From Lachnospiraceae bacterium (GTDB lineage: Bacteria > Bacillota > Clostridia > Lachnospirales > Lachnospiraceae): DNA of 36,351 nucleotides. The notes beneath the pieces were generated by a model that was given only the letters and a program-made list of their open reading frames with translations, was not told the DNA's origin and did not search any database. The DNA lies in the NCBI GenBank assembly GCA_017513625.1, contig JAFXEW010000129.1, positions 1-36,351 on the forward strand, given 5' to 3'. Both the position numbers and the translations under genes were made by a program. This document shows, in pieces, positions 1-7,458 of the stretch. How positions within the stretch are numbered: the first letter of the stretch is position 1; each line of letters starts with the position of its first letter.

Positions 1-624
1 AAAAGTGACCGGACGGATGTGCTTTACGGTCAGGAGTTTTTTTATGAAGAATTACTGGGGCTGAAATTTAAGGTGTCCACCTTTTCCTTCTTCCAGACCA
101 ATACATACAGTGCAGAAGTGCTATATCAAACGGCACGGGAATATGTGGGAGAGCTGGAAGCAGGAAAAAGCACAGTGTTTGATTTGTACAGTGGTACGGG
201 AACCATAGCCCAGTTAATGGCCCCCGTTGCGGATAAAGTCATCGGTGTGGAGATTGTAGAAGAAGCTGTGGAAGCGGCGGAGAAGAATGCTGCCCTTAAC
301 GGCCTGGATAATTGCTCTTTCATAGCGGGAGACGTGCTAAAGGTGCTGGATGAACTGACGGACAAGCCGGATATGATTATACTGGATCCGCCCCGTGACG
401 GCATTCATCCTAAGGCATTACCAAAGATTCTGTCCTATGGAGTGGAACGTATGGTGTATATATCCTGTAAACCCACCAGTCTGGTACGTGATTTGGAAGT
501 TTTCCTGGAAAACGGTTACCGGGTGGAAAAGGCAGTGGCTGTGGATCAGTTTCCCTGGACGGCTAATGTGGAGACAGTATGCCTTTTAAGTAAAGTGGAA
601 GACGAAAATAATAATGTACTTTAA
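1..624 (+). CDS. rlmD: 23S rRNA (uracil-5-)-methyltransferase RlmD/RumA family, 5'-truncated by window edge
   Basis: This is the C-terminal half of a class I SAM-dependent rRNA m5U methyltransferase. The reading frame is open from base 1 and has no start inside the window, so the N-terminal TRAM and Fe-S part lies upstream. Visible family motifs are GLKFKVSTFSFFQTN near the front, the SAM-binding motif FDLYSGTGT, the DPPRDG motif, the nucleophile loop SCKP (usually SCNP), and the C-terminal VDQFPWTANVET segment that holds the general-base glutamate. Family knowledge assigns these enzymes to U1939 or U747 of 23S rRNA, and in Firmicutes one enzyme may modify both. The paralogue type cannot be told from this half. 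The next gene starts 13 bases downstream and is probably co-transcribed. Confidence 0.9.
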   Translation, partial: KSDRTDVLYGQEFFYEELLGLKFKVSTFSFFQTNTYSAEVLYQTAREYVGELEAGKSTVFDLYSGTGTIAQLMAPVADKVIGVEIVEEAVEAAEKNAALNGLDNCSFIAGDVLKVLDELTDKPDMIILDPPRDGIHPKALPKILSYGVERMVYISCKPTSLVRDLEVFLENGYRVEKAVAVDQFPWTANVETVCLLSKVEDENNNVL

Positions 625-636
625 AAGGGTGTTGGG

Positions 637-1581
637 ATGATAATAAGCGCAAGCAGACGTACAGATATACCTTCTTTTTATTCGGAATGGTTGATAAACA
701 GATTGAAAGAAAAATATGTGTTGGTAAGAAATCCGCTGAACCCTCATCAGGTAAGTAAAATAGATTTATCTCCAAATGTAGTTGATGCTATTGTGTTTTG
801 GACAAAAAATCCAACTCCGATGTTGGCACGTTTGGAAGAAATAAAGGATTATACTTATTATTTTCAATTTACACTTAGTGCCTATGGGCCGGATGTAGAG
901 AAGAATTTACCTTCTAAAAATAAAATCATTATTCCCACATTCCAAAAGTTATCCAAGCAGATTGGGAAAGAAAAGGTTATATGGAGATATGATCCTATTC
1001 TGTTTAATGAGCAGTATTCAATGGCGTATCATTGCAGATATTTTGAGTTGTTGGCATCAAAGTTGGCTAATTATACGGAAAAATGTACCGTTAGTTTTAT
1101 TGATTTGTATCGTAACACAGATAGAAATGTCCGGCCTTTAAATATTATACAAGATACATATGAAATGCAGGTAGAATTATTGCAACGTTTTGCAGAAATA
1201 GCCGGAGAATATGGGTTGTATATTGATACATGTGCAGAGAAGGGAGATTTCCATGAGTTTGGGGTTGAGCAGGCACATTGTATTGATAAAGAACGAATTG
1301 AAAGAATCGGTAGATTTAAGATTTGTGTTGATAAAGATACAAATCAAAGAGCGGAATGCGGATGTGTGACTGCTATTGATATTGGAGCTTATGATACTTG
1401 TAAAAACGGTTGCTTGTACTGTTATGCAAATCATAATATGAACAGAGTTGACCAGAATTGTAGAAAACATAATCCTAAAGCACCATTATTGTTTGGCGAA
1501 ATTAATGATGCAGATGTAATAAAGGAACGGAAGGTAGTATCATTAAAGGAAAACCAGTTGAGTCTGTTCGATGAGATGTAA
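637..1581 (+). CDS. DUF1848 family protein with C-terminal CxxxCxxC cluster motif
   Basis: A 314-residue protein recognised as DUF1848 from its opening MIISASRRTDIPSFYSEW, the VFWTKNP segment and the RYDPI segment. It has no signal peptide or membrane segment, so it should be cytoplasmic. Near the C-terminus, around residues 245-268, is a cysteine cluster: CGC, then CKNGCLYCYA. The last part has the C-x3-C-x2-C spacing of radical-SAM iron-sulphur sites, although such motifs normally lie near the N-terminus. The biochemical function is unknown. A GGGTG ribosome-binding site sits just before the ATG. The gene looks visibly AT-richer and different in codon choice from its neighbours, which could mean later acquisition. 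It ends at a hairpin terminator shared with the opposing aldo/keto reductase gene. Confidence 0.85.
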   Translation: MIISASRRTDIPSFYSEWLINRLKEKYVLVRNPLNPHQVSKIDLSPNVVDAIVFWTKNPTPMLARLEEIKDYTYYFQFTLSAYGPDVEKNLPSKNKIIIPTFQKLSKQIGKEKVIWRYDPILFNEQYSMAYHCRYFELLASKLANYTEKCTVSFIDLYRNTDRNVRPLNIIQDTYEMQVELLQRFAEIAGEYGLYIDTCAEKGDFHEFGVEQAHCIDKERIERIGRFKICVDKDTNQRAECGCVTAIDIGAYDTCKNGCLYCYANHNMNRVDQNCRKHNPKAPLLFGEINDADVIKERKVVSLKENQLSLFDEM

Positions 1582-1609
1582 TAGCATCGAAATAAAAGTG
1601 TAGAGAGTA

Positions 1610-1638
1610 AAAGACCGACAAAGCTTGTCGGTCTTTTT
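1610..1638 (+). terminator. Rho-independent terminator between convergent genes
   Basis: A perfect 12-bp stem (AAAGACCGACAA with TTGTCGGTCTTT) closes on a 3-base AGC loop and runs into a T-tract. The A-tract on the left gives a T-tract on the other strand, so it probably ends both the DUF1848 transcript and the opposing aldo/keto reductase transcript. Confidence 0.92.
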
Positions 1639-1679
1639 GTGTGTTAAAAACTCTTTCTTTGTGAGAAATGTGGACAGAA

Positions 1680-2858
1680 TTAAAATATTTTAAATACCTC
1701 TATTATTTTGCGGGCAATACGATATATCGGTCCTTCCAGTTCTTTTTGGGCATTTTTAAGCTCTTCGCGGATGGCAATATGCTGTGGACAGTGACTTTCA
1801 CATTTACCGCAACCAATACAATTTGATGCGGCGGTAGAATTTTTGCGTAGGGCGGTACACATTAAATAATCAAAGAAACCGGAGGATTTGCCCTCGGCGT
1901 AACGGCGATTATAAGCAGAGAAGGTACCGGGGATATCCACGTTTTTAGGGCAGGGCATGCAATATCCACAGCCTGTACAGCCCACCTTCATTTTAGCATT
2001 GATGGCTTTGACAACACGCTTCAGCATAGCTTCTTCATCCGGTCCCAATTCGCCTACGGCTGCGGTGGATGCGGTTTGAATATTGTCCCGGACCATTTCA
2101 TCAGAATTCATGCCGGACAAAACGCAGGTTACTTCAGGTTGATTCCATAGCCAGCGGAATGCCCACTGAGCAGGAGTATATTGGGTTTTATAATCAGCAA
2201 AGATATTCAGTGCCTCTTCAGGAAGTCGATTAACTAATTTACCGCCACGAAGCGGCTCCATGATAATGACCGGTAAACCCTTCGCATTAGCATAATTTAA
2301 ACCCTTCCGGCCGGCCTGGGAGTTTTCATCCAAGTAATTGTACTGAATCTGGCAGAAGTCCCAATCATAAGCATCCAGTAATTGACAAAACATGTCTGAA
2401 TTTCCATGATAAGAGAAACCAATCTGACGGATAGCACCGGTTTCCTTCTTTTTTGCAATCCATTCTTCGATTCCCAGTGCCTTTAAACGATTCCAGGTTT
2501 CCACATCATTTAGCATATGCATGAGATAGTAATCAATATAGTCTGTTTGCAGACGTTTTAATTGTTCTTCAAACAGATCCTCCAGTTTATTTTCATTTTT
2601 AATCAGATAGTGAGGAAGTTTAGTTGCAATATATAATTGATTCCGAATTTGATGCTTAGCAAATATTTCACCGATGGCAGTTTCACTGCCGGAGTATATA
2701 TAGGCGGTATCAAAATAATTGACACCTGCCTGAAAAGCGCTCATGATTTGACGCTCGGTCAGTTCCATGTTGATTTTTCCTTTGCTTTGGGCAAAGCGCA
2801 TACAACCAAAACCTAGAATGGATATTTTATTTCCGTACTTATCAAGACGATAATTCAT
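1680..2858 (-). CDS. Aldo/keto reductase with C-terminal 2x[4Fe-4S] ferredoxin domain
   Basis: A 392-residue protein with an AKR barrel followed by a ferredoxin-like tail. The start at 2858 is preferred over the ORF start at 2900 because GGAGG lies about 8 bases upstream of it and the conserved N-terminus MNYRLDKYGNKISILGFGCM begins there. AKR catalytic residues are visible: Asp and Tyr in DTAYIYSGSE, Lys in ATKLP, His in YLMHM. The tail has two cysteine sets, CTGCGYCMPC and CIGCGKCESHC, each able to hold a [4Fe-4S] cluster. Such proteins are widespread in anaerobes and are thought to exchange electrons with ferredoxin-type partners, but the substrate is unknown. It is monocistronic on the reverse strand, and its transcript ends at the hairpin at 1610-1638. 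Confidence 0.92.
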   Translation of the reverse strand: MNYRLDKYGNKISILGFGCMRFAQSKGKINMELTERQIMSAFQAGVNYFDTAYIYSGSETAIGEIFAKHQIRNQLYIATKLPHYLIKNENKLEDLFEEQLKRLQTDYIDYYLMHMLNDVETWNRLKALGIEEWIAKKKETGAIRQIGFSYHGNSDMFCQLLDAYDWDFCQIQYNYLDENSQAGRKGLNYANAKGLPVIIMEPLRGGKLVNRLPEEALNIFADYKTQYTPAQWAFRWLWNQPEVTCVLSGMNSDEMVRDNIQTASTAAVGELGPDEEAMLKRVVKAINAKMKVGCTGCGYCMPCPKNVDIPGTFSAYNRRYAEGKSSGFFDYLMCTALRKNSTAASNCIGCGKCESHCPQHIAIREELKNAQKELEGPIYRIARKIIEVFKIF

Positions 2859-2998
2859 ACAAAATCCTCCATAAAAAGTGATTATAGTGATTAGATACAA
2901 GCCATGTTTCTATTATAATATCATATTGCCTTTGGGGTTACAAAGCAAGGGTAGGATGGCAATATCAATAAAGCGTTAGTGTTTTTTTATAAAATGTA

Positions 2999-3007
2999 TG
3001 TTATAAT
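2999..3007 (+). promoter_or_regulatory. Extended -10 promoter for the yqeG-aro operon
   Basis: TGtTATAAT is a perfect extended -10 element about 100 bases before yqeG. No good -35 hexamer lies at the usual distance, which is typical of extended -10 promoters. It is the only convincing sigma-A element in the divergent gap 2859-3110, the rest of which holds no recognisable gene. Confidence 0.6.
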
Positions 3008-3110
3008 GGGTGAAGCGTCTATAATCCCGCTGATTATTGAACTTTTTTCGGAAGAGGAAGAAAACCGGATTGTGGGTGTATAGGGGTAAGGATAAGGAAG
3101 GTAAGCTAAG

Positions 3111-3608
3111 ATGTTAAAGAGATTTTACCCGGATGAAGAGGTGCAATCTTCTTATGGGATTCCATACGGAGAGTTGTATGCTGCAGGCTACAGAGGCGTT
3201 ATTTTTGATATTGATAATACATTGGTTCCCCATGGGGCTCCTGCAGATGACAGGGCAAAGGAACTGTTCCGTGGGTTAAAGGAAACGGGCTTTCAGACAA
3301 TGTTATTATCTAACAATAAAGAGCCCAGAGTTAAGGATTTTGCGGACAGCGTAGGAAGCAGATATATATTTAAAGCGGGTAAGCCGGGGCAAAAAGGATA
3401 TTTAAGAGCGATGGAGGAAATGGGAACGGACAAAACCAATACCATTTTTGTGGGCGATCAGCTTTTTACAGATGTATGGGGAGCCAAGAAGGCGGGTATC
3501 CGTACCTATCTGGTGGTACCCATTCATCCCAAAGAAGAAATACAGATTGTTTTAAAACGTATTTTGGAGAAAATAGTCCTGTTTTTTTATCATAGAAGCA
3601 GAAAATAA
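3111..3608 (+). CDS. yqeG: YqeG family HAD-IIIA phosphatase
   Basis: A 165-residue cytoplasmic HAD-superfamily phosphatase of the YqeG type. HAD motif I is FDIDNTLV (nucleophile Asp and acid/base Asp, residues about 33-40), motif II is LLSNN, the motif III lysine is in AGKPGQKG, and motif IV is VGDQLFTDVWGA. The length is normal for the family. The physiological substrate is not established. It is followed 26 bases later by aroE, and yqeG and aroE are also close neighbours in Bacillus subtilis (there with yqeH between), so this is a conserved linkage. AAGGTAAG-type sequence precedes the ATG. Confidence 0.9.
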   Translation: MLKRFYPDEEVQSSYGIPYGELYAAGYRGVIFDIDNTLVPHGAPADDRAKELFRGLKETGFQTMLLSNNKEPRVKDFADSVGSRYIFKAGKPGQKGYLRAMEEMGTDKTNTIFVGDQLFTDVWGAKKAGIRTYLVVPIHPKEEIQIVLKRILEKIVLFFYHRSRK

Positions 3609-3634
3609 TAAGGTAATAAAGAGGGAGTCCTGAT

Positions 3635-4510
3635 ATGAATGAGATAAACGGAAGGACAAGAACCTGCGGGTTAATAGGAAATCCCGTGGAACATACGGTT
3701 TCGCCGGTGATTCATAATAATCTGGCTGAAATGACGGGAGTGGATTTGACATATGTACCCTTTCGTGTAGAAGAGGGAAGGCTGGAAGAGGCTGTAAAAG
3801 GAGCTTTTTCATTGAATGTGTTAGGACTGAATGTAACGGTTCCTTACAAATCAGAGGTAATGTCTTATGTATGTGAAACAGATGAACTGGCGGCTAAAAT
3901 AGGTGCAGTGAACACCCTTGTCAGGACAGAGCAGGGCTATAAGGGATATAATACCGATATGCCGGGGCTTTACAGAGCCTTATGTACCGATGGAGTATCC
4001 ATTGCAGGAGAAACGGTTATCATACTTGGCGCAGGTGGTGTGGCCAGGGCCGTGGCACTTTTAATGGCGGAGAAAGGTGCTGAGCGTGTTATTCTCATAA
4101 ACAGAACCCTTTCCAAAGCAGAAGTCATTGCAGAAGAAATAAATACGTTGTACGAAAAAGAGCTGGTAAGAGCTATGTCCGTGACAGAGTATGAACTGCC
4201 GGACACAGATAAAAAATATTTGTGCATTCAGGCAACCAATGTGGGCATGTATCCCCATGTGACAGATACGCTGATGGAGGATGAGGCATTTTATCAAAAG
4301 ATTCATACCGGCTATGATTTGATTTATAATCCTTCGGAAACAATGTTTATGAAAAAAGTAAAGAAGGCCGGGGGTAAAGCATTTAACGGTTTAAAAATGC
4401 TCTTATATCAAGGTATCATAGCATATGAGCTTTGGACAGGCATGTGTGTGTCGGATGAGATGGCAGAGAAGGTATTAAAGGAAATGCTTAAGGTTATGGA
4501 TAAAACCTAA
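3635..4510 (+). CDS. aroE: Shikimate dehydrogenase AroE
   Basis: NADP-dependent reduction of 3-dehydroshikimate to shikimate in aromatic amino-acid synthesis. The 291-residue length is slightly above the usual 270-285. Substrate-site motifs are visible: the HTVSPVIHN loop near residue 20, the catalytic lysine in NVTVPYK, and the aspartate in YNTDMPG. The nucleotide-binding glycine loop is LGAGGVARA, followed by NRT, which often marks NADP preference, and the ATNVGMYP loop comes later. A GAGGGAG ribosome-binding site precedes the ATG. It is co-directional with yqeG and the downstream aroK-aroQ fusion (24-base gap), so three shikimate-pathway activities are carried by two adjacent genes. Confidence 0.96.
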   Translation: MNEINGRTRTCGLIGNPVEHTVSPVIHNNLAEMTGVDLTYVPFRVEEGRLEEAVKGAFSLNVLGLNVTVPYKSEVMSYVCETDELAAKIGAVNTLVRTEQGYKGYNTDMPGLYRALCTDGVSIAGETVIILGAGGVARAVALLMAEKGAERVILINRTLSKAEVIAEEINTLYEKELVRAMSVTEYELPDTDKKYLCIQATNVGMYPHVTDTLMEDEAFYQKIHTGYDLIYNPSETMFMKKVKKAGGKAFNGLKMLLYQGIIAYELWTGMCVSDEMAEKVLKEMLKVMDKT

Positions 4511-4534
4511 GCATAAAGAAACGGAAGTGATGAT

Positions 4535-5512
4535 ATGAAAGACAACAAAAAAGGGCGTAATATTGTGCTGATAGGATTTATGGGAAGCGGTAAAACCACG
4601 GTAGGATTGAAATTATCTTATTTACTGCGTAGAGCCATAGAAGATACGGACAAACTGATTGTAAAAAAGGAAGGCCGTACCATCAAAGAAATATTTGCGG
4701 ATGACGGTGAAGAGTATTTCCGGGGATGTGAGACGGAATTGCTCAGAGAACTATGCGGTAAGGAAAAAAATAAGATTATCTCTGTGGGCGGAGGTACGCC
4801 TCTTCGGAAAGAAAATCGTGAGCTACTCAAAAAACTGGGACTGGTTGTATATTTGCGTACCATGCCTGATACAGTTTGTTACAGACTGCGTCGTGATACG
4901 GTAAGACCTCTTATGGTCAGCGATGATCCCAGAGGGAATGTGGAGCGGATGCTTGAGGAAAGAGGTCCTATTTATGAAGAATGTGCAGATGTGATTATTG
5001 ATACTGACCACCTGACTATTGAACAGATTGCCCAAAAGATAAAGGATTACACGGAGGGAAAACATCCTGCTAAAAAGGTGTCTCTTCTGGTGATAAACGG
5101 TCCCAATCTGAATTTTCTGGGTATTCGGGAAAAGGCGGTATACGGTACACAGGACTATGAATATCTTTTGGAGCTTATTAACCAGAAGGGCAGAACCTGT
5201 GGTGCGGAGATAAAGGTGTTCCAGAGTAATCATGAGGGAGCAATCATTGATCGTATACAAAAGGCTTATTTTGACGGTACTCAGGGAATAGTGATTAATC
5301 CCGGTGCGTATACACATTACAGTTATGCTATCAGGGATGCCCTGTCCAGTATTGAAGTGCCCAAGGTAGAGGTGCATATCTCCGATATCACTCAAAGAGA
5401 AGAGTTCCGCAAGGTGTCTGTGACGGCGCCGGCATGTGATAAACAGATATACGGGCAGGGCCTGGATGGGTATTTACAGGCCATAGATTTTATCATGAAC
5501 GGTATTTTATAA
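4535..5512 (+). CDS. Bifunctional shikimate kinase / type II 3-dehydroquinate dehydratase
   Basis: A 325-residue fusion. Residues about 1-170 are shikimate kinase: Walker A GFMGSGKTTVG, the shikimate-binding Asp in EDTDK, the GGG loop in SVGGGTPLR, and the lid arginine in RPLM. Residues about 180-325 are a type II dehydroquinase: NGPNLNFLGIRE, the catalytic tyrosine in VYGTQDY, FQSNHEG, NPGAYTHYS and the VEVHISD histidine. The frame runs through both parts with no stop and no internal start with a clear ribosome-binding site, so one polypeptide is expected. The two steps are not consecutive, since AroE acts between them, and aroE is the gene directly upstream. In Bacillus subtilis the type II dehydroquinase gene also lies close to efp, as here. 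Confidence 0.95.
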   Translation: MKDNKKGRNIVLIGFMGSGKTTVGLKLSYLLRRAIEDTDKLIVKKEGRTIKEIFADDGEEYFRGCETELLRELCGKEKNKIISVGGGTPLRKENRELLKKLGLVVYLRTMPDTVCYRLRRDTVRPLMVSDDPRGNVERMLEERGPIYEECADVIIDTDHLTIEQIAQKIKDYTEGKHPAKKVSLLVINGPNLNFLGIREKAVYGTQDYEYLLELINQKGRTCGAEIKVFQSNHEGAIIDRIQKAYFDGTQGIVINPGAYTHYSYAIRDALSSIEVPKVEVHISDITQREEFRKVSVTAPACDKQIYGQGLDGYLQAIDFIMNGIL

Positions 5513-5530
5513 GAAATTTTATAAAAACAG

Positions 5531-5559
5531 TTGAAATATGTAAGGTTTTATATTAAACT
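5531..5559 (+). promoter_or_regulatory. Probable sigma-A promoter of efp
   Basis: TTGAAA, a 17-base spacer, then TAAACT, about 40 bases before the efp ATG. No terminator is visible between the aroK-aroQ fusion and efp, so efp may be read both from here and from the upstream operon. Confidence 0.55.
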
Positions 5560-5597
5560 GTTAAAGGATTATTACTCGAATTTTAGGAGGATTATTT

Positions 5598-6155
5598 ATG
5601 ATTTCTGCAGGCGATTTCAGAAATGGTATTACTATTGAATATGAAAATAATATTTACCAGATTGTTGAGTTCCAGCATGTTAAGCCCGGTAAGGGAGCTG
5701 CTTTCGTTAGAACAAAGCTGAAAAACATTATCAGTGGCGGTGTGGTTGAAAAGACTTTCAGACCTACTGAGAAGTGCCCTCAGGCAAGAATTGACAGAAA
5801 GGAAATGCAGTATCTGTACGCTGATGGTGATTTATATTACTTCATGGATACAGAGACTTATGATCAGGTTGCATTAAATGATGAAACAGTTGGCGATGCG
5901 CTTAAGTTCGTTAAGGAAAACGAAATGTGCAAGGTATGTTCCCACAATGGTAATGTATTCTCTGTAGAGCCTCCTTTGTTTGTTGAACTGGAGATTACCG
6001 AGACCGAGCCCGGCTTTAAGGGTGATACCGCAACCGGAGCAAACAAACCCGCAACTGTTGAGACAGGTGCTAATGTAAACGTACCTCTCTTCGTTGAAAT
6101 CGGTGACAAGATTAAGATTGATACCAGAACCGGTGAATATTTATCTCGTGTTTAA
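5598..6155 (+). CDS. efp: Elongation factor P
   Basis: EF-P binds the ribosome between the P and E sites and rescues stalling at consecutive prolines. The 185-residue length and three-domain composition are standard: a KOW-like N-terminal domain, then two OB-fold domains ending in [12 protein letters not shown]. The loop that reaches the peptidyl-transferase centre reads KPGKGAAF, with Lys32 at the position that is modified in many bacteria. No lysyl-modifying epmA or epmB gene is seen nearby. A strong AGGAGG lies before the ATG. Codon use appears favourable, as expected for a highly expressed gene. Confidence 0.97.
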   Translation: MISAGDFRNGITIEYENNIYQIVEFQHVKPGKGAAFVRTKLKNIISGGVVEKTFRPTEKCPQARIDRKEMQYLYADGDLYYFMDTETYDQVALNDETVGDALKFVKENEMCKVCSHNGNVFSVEPPLFVELEITETEPGFKGDTATGANKPATVETGANVNVPLFVEIGDKIKIDTRTGEYLSRV

Positions 6156-6176
6156 TTTGTAAATAATTATGCTTGT

Positions 6177-6211
6177 AAGGCAATGAGTCCAAGGATTCAT
6201 TGCCTTTCTTT
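6177..6211 (+). terminator. Rho-independent terminator after efp
   Basis: AAGGCAATGA pairs with TCATTGCCTT, and the stem is extended by a G-T wobble and further pairs towards a short loop. A T-rich stretch (TTTCTTT) follows. It closes the yqeG-aro-efp transcription unit. Confidence 0.88.
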
Positions 6212-6276
6212 ATGCTGCAAAGTCCTGTGTTTAAGACATTACCCGATATCATGATTAAGAAAGGTATGGTATTCAT

Positions 6277-7191
6277 ATGAAATTACAGGAATTTGCACGG
6301 GAAGTGCAGAAAAAAGTGGCTCTTATGATGGGAGAGGAGTATCAGGTCAGTTTAAACAGTGTGAAAAAGAACAACGGTGTTTACTTTACCGGCCTTATGA
6401 TTAAGGATTACAGGTTTAATTTATGTCCAACCATTTATCTGGAATCTTTCTATGAGAGCTTCAAAGAAGGAAAGAGTCTGGAAAAAATATGTGAAAAGAT
6501 TAAGGAAATATATTATAGGGATACACTGCGTGATAATCTTGATTTTTCTTTTTATAAGGATTACGAAAAGGTAAAAAACAGGATATGCTATAAGCTTATC
6601 AGTGTGGACAGGAACAGGGAATTATTAAAGGATATACCGCATATTGTTTATATGGATATGGCCATATGCTTCTATTATTCTCTGGAAGATGCACGGATGG
6701 GTAATGGCTCAGTACTTGTGCAAAATACACATATGGATATGTGGAAAGTAAATACAGAGAAACTGTTTCGGACAGCTCAGGAGAATACACCAAGACTGTT
6801 CCCTGCCTCGCTTTGCTCCATGGAAGGAATTTTGCAGAGCCTGATACAGGATAGTGGTGAGGAGGCATCAGAGGCACTGAAAGAAATCAGTGATTACGAC
6901 CAGCTGCCCATGCAGGTACTCAGTAATACCGGCTCCGGTTTTGGGGCAACGTGCATGATTTATCCCGGGCTTCTGAAAACCATTGCCGAGAAACAGGAGA
7001 AGGATTTCTACATATTGCCCAGTTCCGTTTATGAAGTAATCCTGTTAACGGATGACGGAAAGCAGTCGCCTCTGCATCTTTCGGAGATGGTAAGGGAAAT
7101 AAATGCCACCCAGGTACAGGCTCCGGAAGTGCTTTCCGACAGCATTTATCACTTTTCCAGAGAGGATAAAATTATCAGAAGGATATTATAA
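6277..7191 (+). CDS. DUF5688-like protein
   Basis: A 304-residue soluble protein without signal peptide or membrane segment. It resembles the DUF5688 group common in Lachnospiraceae: an N-terminal helix MKLQEFAREVQKKVALMMG, a PTIYLESFYE segment, a helical Y-rich middle, and a C-terminal part with YPGLL and YILPSSVYEVILL. The function is unknown. Homologues are often found in several copies per genome, but only one is in this window. An AAGGTATGGT-type weak ribosome-binding site precedes the ATG. The gene stands alone between the efp terminator and the tRNA-Arg promoter. Confidence 0.75.
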   Translation: MKLQEFAREVQKKVALMMGEEYQVSLNSVKKNNGVYFTGLMIKDYRFNLCPTIYLESFYESFKEGKSLEKICEKIKEIYYRDTLRDNLDFSFYKDYEKVKNRICYKLISVDRNRELLKDIPHIVYMDMAICFYYSLEDARMGNGSVLVQNTHMDMWKVNTEKLFRTAQENTPRLFPASLCSMEGILQSLIQDSGEEASEALKEISDYDQLPMQVLSNTGSGFGATCMIYPGLLKTIAEKQEKDFYILPSSVYEVILLTDDGKQSPLHLSEMVREINATQVQAPEVLSDSIYHFSREDKIIRRIL

Positions 7192-7228
7192 ACATTTCCT
7201 AAACTTAATTCATATTTAGAAATCAAAG

Positions 7229-7257
7229 TAGACATACGGAGGCTTTTGTGGTATTAT
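7229..7257 (+). promoter_or_regulatory. Promoter of tRNA-Arg
   Basis: TAGACA, a 17-base spacer, then TATTAT. The expected start point near base 7264 is only about 26 bases before the mature tRNA 5' end and coincides with the left arm of the inverted repeat that flanks the tRNA. Confidence 0.7.
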
Positions 7258-7263
7258 ATCCAG

Positions 7264-7375
7264 GGTGATGTAACAAAATTGTAATATTTGCATCCGTAGT
7301 CTAACGGATAGAACGGAGGCCTCCGACGCCTTTAATGCAGGTTCGATTCCTGTCGGATGCATTTTTTACATCACC
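7264..7375 (+). repeat. Inverted repeat flanking the tRNA-Arg gene
   Basis: GGTGATGTAA at 7264-7273 is the exact reverse complement of TTACATCACC at 7366-7375. The arms enclose the tRNA and start almost exactly at the predicted transcription start. In the primary transcript the leader and trailer could pair outside the acceptor stem, extendable by a G-U and an A-U pair on the outside. Confidence 0.8.
7290..7361 (+). tRNA. tRNA-Arg (anticodon CCG)
   Basis: The 72-base cloverleaf folds by eye. The acceptor stem is GCATCCG with CGGATGC and the discriminator is A. The anticodon stem GAGGC/GCCTT holds the loop CTCCGAC, which puts CCG at positions 34-36. The T arm is GCAGG/CCTGT with loop TTCGATT. 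The D stem has one C-A mismatch as drawn. CCA is not encoded, since the discriminator is followed directly by a T-run. It reads CGG arginine codons. Confidence 0.95.
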
Positions 7376-7411
7376 TTTATTTATAGGAAGGGTTATTAGG
7401 TAAGGTTTTTT

Positions 7412-7440
7412 GTTTGAAACCATTTGTCTTGGTTTCAAAC
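7412..7440 (+). promoter_or_regulatory. Perfect 10-bp inverted repeat before the SH3 gene
   Basis: GTTTGAAACC, a 9-base spacer, and GGTTTCAAAC end 18 bases before the ATG at 7459. No T-tract follows, so it is not a terminator. It could be an operator or an mRNA hairpin near the ribosome-binding site. No separate promoter for the SH3 gene was recognised. Confidence 0.5.
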
Positions 7441-7458
7441 GTATCGTGAGGATTTATT

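Noticed and set aside
2994..3083. A 29-codon forward frame (ATG at 2994, second ATG at 3006) before yqeG
   Set aside because: It overlaps the extended -10 element of the promoter, lacks a ribosome-binding site and shows no recognisable protein pattern.
4823..5395. Reverse-strand frame of 190 codons across the aroK-aroQ fusion
   Set aside because: Antisense shadow of two strongly recognised enzyme domains; low-complexity translation.
6250..6265. CCCGATATC before the DUF5688-like gene as a third sigma-28 -10
   Set aside because: No TAAA-like -35 lies 14-16 bases upstream, and the base before CCG is C, so it is likely chance.
7290..7375. tRNA-Arg as an integration site with att repeats
   Set aside because: No integrase, no repeated tRNA 3' end and no phage or plasmid genes in the window; the flanking repeat is inverted, not direct.
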